Source: Gammaproteobacteria bacterium (lineage in GTDB: Bacteria > Pseudomonadota > Gammaproteobacteria > Ga0077554 > Ga007554). Taken from it: a stretch of 64,000 bases of DNA. A program made the translations under genes and the position numbers. This document shows positions 9,326 through 17,919 of the stretch, in pieces. The stretch spans positions 434,001 to 498,000 of the forward strand of contig JAMPIW010000002.1 of assembly GCA_040183005.1 (NCBI GenBank), read 5' to 3'. Numbering within the stretch: the first letter of the stretch is position 1; every line of letters starts with the position of its first letter. The notes beneath the pieces are model-generated. The model saw only the letters and a program-made list of their open reading frames with translations, was not told the origin of the DNA and made no database searches.

Positions 9326-9662
9326 TGCGAGGAATAATGTGGAAAACGACGTCCTGGGGCGGCTGGCGCAGATACTGGAAGATCGCAAGGGCGCCGACCC
9401 GAACAGCTCCTATGTTGCAGGACTCTATGCCAAGGGGTTGGACAGCATCCTCAAGAAGATCGGCGAAGAGGCCACCGAGACGGTCATCGCGGCCAAGGGC
9501 GGAGATAACCGGCAGGTTGTTTATGAAACCGCCGATTTGTGGTTTCATACGCTTGTGCTGCTGGCACATCAAGGCTTGAAACCGGAGGATGTACTCCAGG
9601 AATTACAGCGCCGCTTCGGGATCTCCGGGGTGGAGGAAAAAGCAAAAAGGGAAGCCAAGTAG
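9318..9662 (+). CDS. hisE: Phosphoribosyl-ATP pyrophosphatase
   Basis: HisE removes pyrophosphate from phosphoribosyl-ATP, the second step of histidine synthesis. The 114-residue all-alpha protein shows the family core: [33 protein letters not shown] and the acidic [10 protein letters not shown] helix that binds Mg. It starts inside the end of hisI (eight-base overlap), so the two are co-translated. A tat operon follows 99 bases downstream, the usual gammaproteobacterial order. Confidence 0.95.
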   Translation: MNDARNNVENDVLGRLAQILEDRKGADPNSSYVAGLYAKGLDSILKKIGEEATETVIAAKGGDNRQVVYETADLWFHTLVLLAHQGLKPEDVLQELQRRFGISGVEEKAKREAK

Positions 9663-9686
9663 CACGGCTTCCTTTCTAGGGTATAC

Positions 9687-9720
9687 CTTAAGAACTCCCT
9701 CCATCCGCGGGGTTCTTAAG
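9687..9720 (+). promoter_or_regulatory. Hairpin between hisE and tatA
   Basis: CTTAAGAAC at 9687 pairs with GTTCTTAAG ending at 9720, and the stem is extended by CCC/GGG with one bulge. No U-tract follows, so it is not a classical terminator. It may be an RNA processing or stabilising structure between the his genes and the tat genes. Confidence 0.4.
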
Positions 9721-9760
9721 ATATGAAGATGACGTAACCAGAAGATTTGGAGAAGCAATC

Positions 9761-10015
9761 ATGGGTATCGGCGGTATTAGCATATGGCAGTTGTTGATAG
9801 TTCTGCTCATCATTGTCGTGCTGTTTGGCACGAAAAAATTGCGCAGCATTGGTGGTGACCTCGGCGGTGCAGTGAAGGGCTTCCGTAGCGCCGTGCGTGA
9901 AGGCGAGGCTGAGGCGGAGACTACCACCAAAAGCAATGCCGAGAAAATCCAGCAGAGTGACGCCAATCGCGTGATTGATAGCGACGCCGTTACCCACACT
10001 AAAGAAAAGGCTTAG
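9761..10015 (+). CDS. tatA: Sec-independent protein translocase subunit TatA
   Basis: TatA forms the oligomeric pore of the twin-arginine export system for folded proteins. The 84-residue protein has the expected layout: a single N-terminal membrane helix ([16 protein letters not shown]), the conserved FGTKKLR hinge and an amphipathic helix ([12 protein letters not shown]), then a charged tail. An extra MGIGGIS precedes the helix, as in many TatA proteins. It is the first gene of tatABC. Confidence 0.95.
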   Translation: MGIGGISIWQLLIVLLIIVVLFGTKKLRSIGGDLGGAVKGFRSAVREGEAEAETTTKSNAEKIQQSDANRVIDSDAVTHTKEKA

Positions 10016-10041
10016 GCTCTAGCCGACGTTTTGGCAACACC

Positions 10042-10419
10042 ATGTTTGATATAGGTTTTTGGGAGATCGTCGTGGTCGGCGTGGTCGCGTTGCTGGTCAT
10101 AGGGCCGAAAGACCTTCCTGCCATGATACGTACCGTAGGAAAATGGACGGGTAAAATGCGCCATTTCGCTAATGCGGTCAAAACCGAAATTGAGCGCGAG
10201 GCGTATAAGGCCGACGAGCTGAAACGTCTTCTTGCCGAACAGACGGAACTGGTGGAACGCTATAAGAATGTTGACACCACCAAACCCGCTGTCCCCGTGG
10301 TTCAGCATGCCGACAACCCCGGCGTTACAGTCACGGCCAATATCATCAACACAGCCTCCGCCGATCAGACGCTGACGGCCATCAGCCAGGCGGACAATGC
10401 CTCAAAAACCCCTACATAA
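10042..10419 (+). CDS. tatB: Sec-independent protein translocase subunit TatB
   Basis: TatB works with TatC as the twin-arginine signal receptor. The 125-residue protein starts MFDIGFWEI, has one membrane helix, then the TatB hallmark [16 protein letters not shown] and an amphipathic helix. The C-terminal 60 residues are polar and variable. It lies 26 bases after tatA and overlaps tatC by 23 bases. Confidence 0.95.
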   Translation: MFDIGFWEIVVVGVVALLVIGPKDLPAMIRTVGKWTGKMRHFANAVKTEIEREAYKADELKRLLAEQTELVERYKNVDTTKPAVPVVQHADNPGVTVTANIINTASADQTLTAISQADNASKTPT

Positions 10420-11218
10420 TTACCCCCCATCGCCTGAACAGCCGTTTACCGCGCACCTGATTGAGCTGCGCGACCGGCTGCTGCGTGTACTCGCCGCCGT
10501 GGCAGTGATTTTTCTGGGGCTGGTGCCGTTCGCCAACGATCTCTATAGCCTGCTGGCAAGTCCTTTACTGAAAAATCTTCCGGCAGGCGGCACCATGATT
10601 GCCACGGAAGTCGTCTCGCCGTTTTTGATCCCCTTCAAGTTCGCCTTCATGACAGCGGTATTCATTGCCATGCCCGTGGCACTGCACCAGCTATGGGGCT
10701 TTATCGCCCCCGCCATGTACCAGCGCGAACGCCGCATGATGATTCCGCTGCTGGTTTCCAGCGTGCTGCTGTTTTACGCTGGCATGGCGTTCGCCTATTT
10801 CGTGGTGTTCCCGATGGTGTTCGGCTTCATGGTCGGCGCGGCGCCTGTGGGCGTGGCGGTGATGACCGATATTGGTAAGTATCTGGATTTCGTGCTCATC
10901 ATGTTCTTTGCCTTCGGCATGGCCTTCGAGGTGCCCATCGCCACTATCCTGGTGGTGTGGGCAAGGATAGTCACGCCGGATCAATTGGTCGCAGCACGCC
11001 GCTACGTCATTGTCGGCGCGTTCGTGCTCGGAATGCTGCTAACACCGCCGGATGTCATCTCGCAAACCATGATGGCGATTCCCATGTGGCTGCTGTTTGA
11101 GGTCGGCGTCTTCTTTTCACGCATGTTCGTGCCCGCGCCAGAGGCTGACGGCGAAGACGGCACTTCTGATGCACAGGCCACCGACGTCAATCCTGGCAAT
11201 GACGTTTCTGGCAAGTAG
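10397..11218 (+). CDS. tatC: Sec-independent protein translocase subunit TatC
   Basis: TatC binds twin-arginine signal peptides in the inner membrane. The 273-residue protein has six membrane segments and the conserved N-terminal pattern [15 protein letters not shown], plus [15 protein letters not shown]-like and FGMAFEVPI motifs (here [15 protein letters not shown] and [10 protein letters not shown]). The start ATG 10397 lies inside tatB. The tail after about residue 245 is acidic and variable. Export of cofactor-bearing redox enzymes is the usual role. Confidence 0.95.
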   Translation: MPQKPLHNYPPSPEQPFTAHLIELRDRLLRVLAAVAVIFLGLVPFANDLYSLLASPLLKNLPAGGTMIATEVVSPFLIPFKFAFMTAVFIAMPVALHQLWGFIAPAMYQRERRMMIPLLVSSVLLFYAGMAFAYFVVFPMVFGFMVGAAPVGVAVMTDIGKYLDFVLIMFFAFGMAFEVPIATILVVWARIVTPDQLVAARRYVIVGAFVLGMLLTPPDVISQTMMAIPMWLLFEVGVFFSRMFVPAPEADGEDGTSDAQATDVNPGNDVSGK

Positions 11219-11273
11219 TTCCAAAATGGTGCGCACATTGCCCCCTTTATGGGTATAGCGCACGCTACAAAAC

Positions 11274-13739
11274 CTAACTCTCCAGCCCCCAGCACGACTC
11301 CACCAGCCAGCGCTCGAGCTCCTCTGCAGGAATGGGTCGGCTGATGTAGTACCCTTGGGCGACATCGCAACCTAGTCTTGTCAGCAAGTCATAAGTGGCT
11401 TTATCCTCGACCCCCTCGGCAACTACAGCGAGGCCAATATTGTGCGCCAAATCGATAGTGGAGCGCACAATCACCGCGTCGTTATCATCCACTGCCATGC
11501 CCAACACAAATGACTTGTCGATCTTCAGTTCATGCACTGGCAATTGCTTGAGATAAGACAGCGAAGAATAACCAGTACCAAAATCATCGATAGAAAGTTT
11601 CACGCCCATCTCTCTCAGGCTGGCCAGTGCTGCAAGCGCGCGGGCAGTGTCTGCCATCACAGCGGTTTCGGTAATTTCCAGCACCAGACGATTAGCTTGC
11701 TTGCAAGCCCCGGAAAAAAGGGCGTCAATATGAAAAGGAAGTTGGATATCCAGCAGATTCCGCGCAGACAGATTCACGGCGACACTGAGCATGATGCCCT
11801 TTTCATTCCAGATCCGGCATTGCCTGAGCGCTTCCCCCACAACCCAGTAAGTCAGGGGGTTGATCAGGCCGATCTGTTCGGCTAACGGAATAAAACTATC
11901 CGGAAACATCAGCCCATGACGCGGGTGACGCCATCTAACCAGCGCTTCTACCCCTACCACCTTTCCAGTCGCTAGATTCACTTTAGGCTGATAAAAAAGA
12001 ATCAGATCACCATTGTCGATGGCGGCACGAAGGTCGCCCATTAATGCCAGATTGCGCAGGCTGTGCTGATCCTTTGCCGGGTCATAAATGGCATAGCCCA
12101 GATTGGCTCTTTTGGCGATATACATTGCCACATCCGCATGCCGCATCAATGCATCCTCATCCGCGCCATGGTCAGGATACAAGGCAATGCCGAAACTCGC
12201 CGCCACGTGCAAGCTCTGCTCTTCAATCATAAAGGGTTCTTCAAGTACGGCCGCCAGTTTTCTCACAATTTGAGTGGACAGGGCAAGGTCCGCCGTGGGC
12301 AGCAATATTGCAAACTCGTCACCACCGAGACGGGCGATGGTATCGGACTCGCGCAGTGCATTGCGCAAGCGCTGGGCAACCTGCTGCAAGATCAGATCGC
12401 CATTCTGGTGGCCGAGGGTATCATTGATCTCCTTGAAGCGGTCAAGATCGGTCAGAACCAGCGCTAATTGCACACCTTCGCGTTGCGCGCGGAGTATGGC
12501 CTGATACAAACGATCCGAAAGCAAAGTACGGTTCGGCAGACTGGTCAATGCATCGTGCAGCGCTTGATATTCGAGTGCCGCCATCTGTTCCTTGCGCTCG
12601 GTGATGTCGCGGACGATACCGATAAAACGACGGCTCCCAGCCACTCTCATTTCGGACACGGCAATATCGATAGGAAATATAAAACCGTCCTTGCGCATCC
12701 CTACCAGCTCACGCCGCCCGCCGATTATCCGGGCGTTACCGGTGCGGAGATAGTTCCCAAGATATTCATCATGCATGCTGCGGTAAGGTTCAGGCATCAG
12801 CCTGCTGACATTCTGACCGAGCAATTCATGCGGGGCATAACCAAAGATCTTTTCCACCGCCAAGTTGACAGACTCGATAATGCCGCGTTCGTCGATGGTG
12901 ATAATGGCGTCCAGCACGTTGTCTGTCACCGCCCGGATACGCGCCTCATACGCCTGCAGGTCATTCTGCATGCGGTTGAATACCGTCGCCACTTCGCCAA
13001 GCTCGTCTTTATGCAGCACCGGCAGCTTGGTGTTGCGTTCCCCCTGGCCGACCCGCACGATTGCATCACGCAAGGCACTGATCGGACGCAGCACACTAAG
13101 CCGCAACGCTGTCCACATCACTATACCGATCAACGCCACCATCAGGGTTGAAATCATCCAAAGGTTGTTGCGCATACTTTGGAGGCGCGCTTCGGCGGCC
13201 TCGGAGGAAAGAGTGAGCTTCAATATCCCGCGCAACGGCGCGTCTTCATAGCCATGACAGGCCAGACATTCCGTTTTGACGGGTATCGGCATCATGACAG
13301 TCATCGAGTCCGCCTTGCGATCAACGACGAACTCACCCTTCAGCGCCCTCTGGAAGATATCCATGGGCGGGGGAGAAGGGTCATGGGGAGGGTTTGCTTC
13401 ACGCTGAAAACGCGGGATGTTGAGATACTGATTGACCAGTTTAACTGTGGCAAGATCGCTAAACGCCTCCTGACCATTACGGCGCAAGACCTCGATATCA
13501 ACGATGCCCGCTATTCCGTGCATGCGATCCAGCCATTCACGGGCGAGCGTACCCTGGCCATTCAACATCAAGGTCTGCAGACTGGCGAGCAGGGTCTTGG
13601 CGTGGCTTTCCGCCTGCGCCCTTTCTTCCTCATAAATAGCCTCTGTCAGTTGCCGCTCCAACCAGAGATTGGCGGCAAACATCAGGCAAAGCAAGACGCT
13701 GGATATAACCAACGCAAGACGGGTACCAAGGCTCTTCAT
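11274..13739 (-). CDS. Membrane GGDEF-EAL protein with PAS, HAMP and c-haem-type sensor domain
   Basis: The 821-residue signalling protein has, in order: an N-terminal membrane helix (8-28), a periplasmic sensor domain (about 30-190, DUF3365/Tll0287-like), a second helix (194-212), HAMP (213-262), PAS (265-385), GGDEF (390-555) and EAL (565-815). The sensor contains CLACH at 158-162, a CXXCH motif that could bind c-type haem. The GGDEF signature is intact (472-476) and so is EAL (598-600, GVEALVRWRHP), so it could make and/or break cyclic-di-GMP. The haem motif suggests redox or gas sensing. It stands between tatC and a structured intergenic element. Confidence 0.9.
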   Translation of the reverse strand: MKSLGTRLALVISSVLLCLMFAANLWLERQLTEAIYEEERAQAESHAKTLLASLQTLMLNGQGTLAREWLDRMHGIAGIVDIEVLRRNGQEAFSDLATVKLVNQYLNIPRFQREANPPHDPSPPPMDIFQRALKGEFVVDRKADSMTVMMPIPVKTECLACHGYEDAPLRGILKLTLSSEAAEARLQSMRNNLWMISTLMVALIGIVMWTALRLSVLRPISALRDAIVRVGQGERNTKLPVLHKDELGEVATVFNRMQNDLQAYEARIRAVTDNVLDAIITIDERGIIESVNLAVEKIFGYAPHELLGQNVSRLMPEPYRSMHDEYLGNYLRTGNARIIGGRRELVGMRKDGFIFPIDIAVSEMRVAGSRRFIGIVRDITERKEQMAALEYQALHDALTSLPNRTLLSDRLYQAILRAQREGVQLALVLTDLDRFKEINDTLGHQNGDLILQQVAQRLRNALRESDTIARLGGDEFAILLPTADLALSTQIVRKLAAVLEEPFMIEEQSLHVAASFGIALYPDHGADEDALMRHADVAMYIAKRANLGYAIYDPAKDQHSLRNLALMGDLRAAIDNGDLILFYQPKVNLATGKVVGVEALVRWRHPRHGLMFPDSFIPLAEQIGLINPLTYWVVGEALRQCRIWNEKGIMLSVAVNLSARNLLDIQLPFHIDALFSGACKQANRLVLEITETAVMADTARALAALASLREMGVKLSIDDFGTGYSSLSYLKQLPVHELKIDKSFVLGMAVDDNDAVIVRSTIDLAHNIGLAVVAEGVEDKATYDLLTRLGCDVAQGYYISRPIPAEELERWLVESCWGLES

Positions 13740-13883
13740 GAGCCGACACCCTGGTTACATTGGTTGATCATCTGCAACAAAATTTTTATCCCTGGGCAGG
13801 CCGCATAAAAACACAACAATATTGCTGTATAGGAGTATGTCGGCAAATTTCTTGGTTTTATTAGTAATTGATGACACGCACCG

Positions 13884-14012
13884 TCCACGAAAAGCACGCA
13901 AAAGCTTCATCCCAGATTGTTCATTTGGGATAAAGTAAGGCGACACATCGATGTGTCGCAGAATCTCTGGATTAATCAGAGGTTCCTTCGTGCCTTTCGT
14001 GTTTTTCGTGGA
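13884..14012. repeat. 129-bp structured palindromic element in the 13740-14048 gap
   Basis: The outer arms are an imperfect inverted repeat: TCCACGAAAAGCACGCAAAA from 13884 against the complement of 13987-14012. Between them lie three consecutive hairpins: ATCCCA...TGGGAT (13909-13931), a perfect 18-base palindrome CGACACATCGATGTGTCG (13941-13958), and CTCTG...CAGAG (13965-13981). No ORF of note is present in this 309-base gap. The TTCGTGTTTTTCGTGGA type of arm is common as a dispersed repeat in proteobacteria. Confidence 0.6.
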
Positions 14013-14048
14013 TCAGCCCCTCCCATGGCGTTTGAGATGCTATCCCCG

Positions 14049-15287
14049 TTAACGTTGTTGCCCGACAAGATGGGCCACGCCACCAAAACTGCCGACCCAC
14101 AGGCTGCCATCCGTTGCGGTAGCCATGGAAAACACGTTATCGGCATACAGTCCATCGGCCGTAGTCATCACGGTGAAACTCTTGCCGTCGTCATTAAGCC
14201 TGGCCAGGCCTTTATTCGTTCCCGCCCACAATTTGCCCTGCGGGTCGAGGTACAACATGAAGATATGATTGGCCGGCAGGCCGTCTGCGGTGGTGAAGTT
14301 GCGCCATGTCTTGCCATCGAAACGCGCAAGGCCACCGCCCCACGTGCCGCACCAGACTATGCCTTGCCGATCCACCTTGAGCGAAATGATATAATTTGGA
14401 TTGTAGGCGATATCCACATTCTGCAAGCCCTGCTCGGCTTTCTGTTGCGCATGGTGCGACGAGGACTTGGCAGGGTCATTGTTGAACTGGATGGCGTCAC
14501 GCACTGCCTCCAGCGGCGCGCCCAGGCCCTCTTCATGCTGCCAGTTCTGCCATTTGCCGTCCTTGTAGCGGGCCAAGCCATCCTCGGTGGCAAACCACAT
14601 CTCGCCATTCTTGCCTTCTTCAGCACCGTACACCCAGGGGTTGGGCAAGCCCCCTTTGGTGTTTTCAACGGTGAAACTTTCCCACTTTGACGGATCCATC
14701 AGCGCCCCGCCGCGCACACGGTTTGCACCGGACCAGGTAGCTATCCACACATCGCCATTGGACACCTTCACCACATCGTAGACGAACTGATCGGCCAAGC
14801 CATTGGGGATGTTCAGGTTTTTCCACTGGTCAGCCTTCTGGTCGTAAATAGACAGGCCGCCGCCGTAGGTGCCTGCCACGATCCAGTCATTCACTTTGCT
14901 CACATGGAAAATGCCATTGGAAAGCAACCCCTTGGTCTTATTGTCAAAAATCCTGAAATTGTCGGTTTTGACGTCATAGCGGATCACGCCGCCGGAGGTG
15001 CCGATCCACACGATGTCGCCGTCGGCAAATATACCTTTGACGTTGCGATTGCCAACACGGAAATGGGTAAATTTGCCATTGCCTGCCGTGGCGGCACCCG
15101 CTGACAGATTGGGCGGGGTTTGCGCGGCAGCTGTATTGATTACGCCTCCGGCTGCCGAACCCTGCGCGGTGGAATCAACCGCCTCAGTTGTTTTGCCGCC
15201 CTGTTTCTGCCCCACAGCATAGGCACCCGCCAACAAACCGCCGCCGACAAGAACGATGACCGCCCAACCTTTGTAATCAAGCTTCAT
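14049..15287 (-). CDS. Membrane-anchored two-component-regulator-propeller protein
   Basis: The 412-residue protein has an N-terminal membrane segment (about 9-27) and then a beta-propeller built of Reg_prop-type repeats such as VWIATWSGANRVRG, MWFATEDGLARYKDGKW and LWAGTNKGLARLNDDGKSF. No histidine kinase or DNA-binding domain follows, so it is a stand-alone propeller, probably facing the periplasm. It abuts the upstream paralogue with no gap. The DGLxxNxxF-type repeats suggest a ligand- or protein-binding platform; the function is unknown. Confidence 0.8.
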   Translation of the reverse strand: MKLDYKGWAVIVLVGGGLLAGAYAVGQKQGGKTTEAVDSTAQGSAAGGVINTAAAQTPPNLSAGAATAGNGKFTHFRVGNRNVKGIFADGDIVWIGTSGGVIRYDVKTDNFRIFDNKTKGLLSNGIFHVSKVNDWIVAGTYGGGLSIYDQKADQWKNLNIPNGLADQFVYDVVKVSNGDVWIATWSGANRVRGGALMDPSKWESFTVENTKGGLPNPWVYGAEEGKNGEMWFATEDGLARYKDGKWQNWQHEEGLGAPLEAVRDAIQFNNDPAKSSSHHAQQKAEQGLQNVDIAYNPNYIISLKVDRQGIVWCGTWGGGLARFDGKTWRNFTTADGLPANHIFMLYLDPQGKLWAGTNKGLARLNDDGKSFTVMTTADGLYADNVFSMATATDGSLWVGSFGGVAHLVGQQR

Positions 15288-16469
15288 TTACCCGCCTGTC
15301 TTTGCCTGTTTCGAAGGATACCCAATGCGCACTACACCGCCCTTGGTTCCCACCCATACCTCGCCGTCCCTGGTAGCAGCAACGGCGTAGACACTATCAT
15401 TGATAAGACCTTCACCCCGCGTAAAAGTGCGCCAGTTTTTGCCGTCATAACGTGTCAAGCCATGATCCGTGCCAAACCACAACACCCCGTCTTTATCCTG
15501 GGCGATGCTGAACACAATGTTCCCGGCAAGTCCATCCTTGACGGTGTAATTGGTCCAGCGCGCCCCGTCAAAATGGCTGACGCCGCCGCCCCAGGTGCCC
15601 GCCCACACAGTATTGTCCGGGCCGACATGAATGCAGAATACATAGCCGGGGTTATAGGTAGGCTTGCCTTCCATCGCAACGCTCAAATCATGCCGCGCCC
15701 GCGTCCCCAGGCCCGTGTTCGAACTCACGGGAAGATTATCGGCATTCGGCGCACCCAAGCCATCCTTGTGCGTCCAGGCTGTCCAGGTCTTCCCGTCAAA
15801 CATCGAGACGCCACCCTCCGTGCCGAACCATACCCGGTCTTGCGCATCAACACCGATGCCGTAGACCCACTCGTTGACCAGCTCCTTGAGATAGGTCTTG
15901 AATTCACCCGTTTTGGCGTCGACACGGTTGACGCCGTACCACGTGCCTATCCAGACTGTGCCGTCGCTTTGCTCGCCGAACGAATACACCCAGTAGTCGG
16001 CAAGGCCGTGCATGGGGAAGTAGGTCTTCCACTTGCCGTCGTTATAGCGCGAGGCGCCGCCGCCATTGGTGCCAAACCACTTGTTTCCCTTGCTGTCCAC
16101 CATAATGTCAAAGACATATTCATTGGCCAGCCCTGCCTCGCGCGTGAAGGTATTGCGCACATCGCGGCTCGCCAGGTCAACCTCATGCACGCCCAATGAT
16201 GTGCCTACCCAGAGGCTGTTTTTTTCAGGATCAACCGCCAGTGCCCGCACGTAGGCATCATCGCCCACGCCAAAGTTTTCCAGCACGCGCTGGTCATTCG
16301 CGTGCTGGACATTATTGCTCAGGAGGTCCCGTGGCGCGGTCTGAGGCGCGCTCGCCGGGTTAGCCGCCTGGCCAGGCTTGGCGGGCGCATTGTCTTGCGC
16401 GCTGGAGCAGGCGGAAACTGTCAATGCCGCGAGCAGCGCGGCACACAAAGGGGGATGCAGGAAATGCAT
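15288..16469 (-). CDS. Propeller (Reg_prop repeat) lipoprotein
   Basis: The 393-residue protein has a lipoprotein signal (LTVSACSS, Cys21) and Reg_prop propeller blades: LWVGTSLGVHEVDL, KWFGTNGGGASRYNDGKWKTY, VWAGTWGGGVSHFDGARW and LWFGTDHGLTRYDGKNWRTF. It is a paralogue of the next gene downstream. Its start overlaps the stop of the cytochrome c gene by one base (TAATG), so the three genes form an operon of cytochrome c, propeller and propeller. A periplasmic partner of a redox protein is a plausible role. Confidence 0.8.
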   Translation of the reverse strand: MHFLHPPLCAALLAALTVSACSSAQDNAPAKPGQAANPASAPQTAPRDLLSNNVQHANDQRVLENFGVGDDAYVRALAVDPEKNSLWVGTSLGVHEVDLASRDVRNTFTREAGLANEYVFDIMVDSKGNKWFGTNGGGASRYNDGKWKTYFPMHGLADYWVYSFGEQSDGTVWIGTWYGVNRVDAKTGEFKTYLKELVNEWVYGIGVDAQDRVWFGTEGGVSMFDGKTWTAWTHKDGLGAPNADNLPVSSNTGLGTRARHDLSVAMEGKPTYNPGYVFCIHVGPDNTVWAGTWGGGVSHFDGARWTNYTVKDGLAGNIVFSIAQDKDGVLWFGTDHGLTRYDGKNWRTFTRGEGLINDSVYAVAATRDGEVWVGTKGGVVRIGYPSKQAKTGG

Positions 16470-16837
16470 TACCGGATGGTTCTCAGATAGGCGACGATGT
16501 CCAGAATCTCCTGATCCGTCAGCAGCCCCTTATAGGCAGGCATAACGCTTATGCCATCGCGGATACTAATGAGCAGCGCCGTGTCCGGTTTAAACAACCG
16601 TTCGCGCCGGGAGAAATCCGGCGTGCCGGGCATGGTGCTGGCACCATCCTCGCCATGACAGCTTGAGCAGTGCGTTGCATAGATTTTTCCGCCATTGCCG
16701 GGGTCCGCGGCATGAACCATGCCACTCCAACCCATCAACGCCAGAACGCCCCCCACGACAAGCACGGCTTGTCGTTTAATATGCTGAATAAAAAGGGATT
16801 TGACTGGAATTATAAAACTTGAATCAAAGCGCATCAT
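16469..16837 (-). CDS. Monohaem class I cytochrome c
   Basis: The 122-residue periplasmic electron carrier has a signal/anchor (about 20-43), a haem motif CSSCH at 57-61 and a likely distal Met ligand at 99 (GISVMPAYKG), ending with the usual DIVAYLRT helix. I chose ATG 16837 because GGAGGG lies nine bases upstream; a longer frame to 16885 exists without such a site. It leads the operon with the two propeller proteins. Confidence 0.85.
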   Translation of the reverse strand: MMRFDSSFIIPVKSLFIQHIKRQAVLVVGGVLALMGWSGMVHAADPGNGGKIYATHCSSCHGEDGASTMPGTPDFSRRERLFKPDTALLISIRDGISVMPAYKGLLTDQEILDIVAYLRTIR

Positions 16838-17023
16838 ACTGTAGTGCCCTCCCTCAATAAACACGTAAATCCGTCGCAATAGCAATAGTAACAGCCCGGC
16901 ACGGCTCAGGGAAATACTGATTGAGCAAGACCGCCTACTGAACGGCGCTCCACAGAGCGAGCGCTTCAGTGGTGTCCTTGACGGGGGGCTGGGCGGGGGT
17001 AGGGTTTGTTCGAGCAGACCCCT

Positions 17024-17136
17024 GATTGTCCGTTAGCCCCAAAACCGTTCGCCCTGAGCCTGTCGAAGGGCCGTTCATGGTTCGACAAGCTCACCACGAA
17101 CGACGTTGTGTGCCCTATTTCACCTAATGGACAATC
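17024..17136. repeat. Nested palindromic repeat in the 16838-17190 gap
   Basis: The outer arms GATTGTCCGTTAG (17024-17036) and CTAATGGACAATC (17124-17136) pair with one mismatch. Inside, CGTTCGCCCTGAGCCTGTCGAA (from 17046) pairs with TTCGACAAGCTCACCACGAACG (to 17102), 18 of 22 bases matching. The inner pair is of a type widely dispersed in proteobacterial genomes. The rest of this 353-base gap holds nothing I recognise. Confidence 0.6.
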
Positions 17137-17190
17137 CGGGATAAAAACAGGCGGGACACTTACAATACTTACGTGAGTTAGGCAGCCGTG

Positions 17191-17751
17191 TTAACCCCTC
17201 GCCAAGGGCATCTCGTCCAATTTCACAGCCTTGCCCTGATAGGCGTCCTCCAGAAGCCTGATCATCGCGGGGCTGTGCCATTCACGCGGACCAATTACCT
17301 GGCCGATCAGCATGCCATTCGGGGCGATAAGCACGGTGGCGGGATAAACTGAAATGCCCAGCCGGTCGCGGATGATTTTCAAATCCTTGTCGATGAAACG
17401 GGCGAAGGTCAAACCTTTATCATTGAGGTATTCGCGCACTACGTGCTCATCTTCGTCAGCGGACAAACCGATGACCGCGAAGCGTTGCGGGTCGAGCGCC
17501 TTGCCCAAACGCTCCAGATCGGGCATCTCGCGGCGGCAAGGTGAACACCAGGTCGCCCAGATGTTCAGCACCACCAGCCTGCCACGGTAGGAGTCCGAGG
17601 ATATGGCGGCGCCATCCAGCGATGAGAAGGATACGGAGGGAAAGGGTTTTGCCGCTGCCGCGACATCCACGGCAGCGGTTTGCCGATCACAAGCCGCAAT
17701 AAGCAGCAATGGCATCAATACGATACACAATCTGCTTATTGCGTGAATCAT
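17191..17751 (-). CDS. TlpA-like thioredoxin-fold lipoprotein
   Basis: This is a periplasmic thiol-disulfide reductase of the TlpA/ResA/CcmG group. The 186-residue protein has a lipoprotein signal (LLLIAACD, Cys21) and the active site WATWCSPC (Cys69, Cys72), followed by RREMPDLERL. I used ATG 17751; the frame stays open to 17889, but the longer N-terminus shows no signal-like sequence. It lies next to the ccm operon and the cytochrome c genes, so reducing apocytochrome cysteines is a likely job. Confidence 0.85.
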   Translation of the reverse strand: MIHAISRLCIVLMPLLLIAACDRQTAAVDVAAAAKPFPSVSFSSLDGAAISSDSYRGRLVVLNIWATWCSPCRREMPDLERLGKALDPQRFAVIGLSADEDEHVVREYLNDKGLTFARFIDKDLKIIRDRLGISVYPATVLIAPNGMLIGQVIGPREWHSPAMIRLLEDAYQGKAVKLDEMPLARG

Positions 17752-17919
17752 CGTTCCAACATAATAAAAAGCGGTTAGCCACGGAGCTCGCAGAGAAAAA
17801 CCATGCCCCCCGCAATCACCTCTGTGTTCTCTGTGGCGTACATCTGCGGTTTTCAGGGTAAACTGAGGGCAACCCAGGGTGTGCCGCAATGCGCCCTTCA
17901 GCGAGATCTTGAACCGGCT

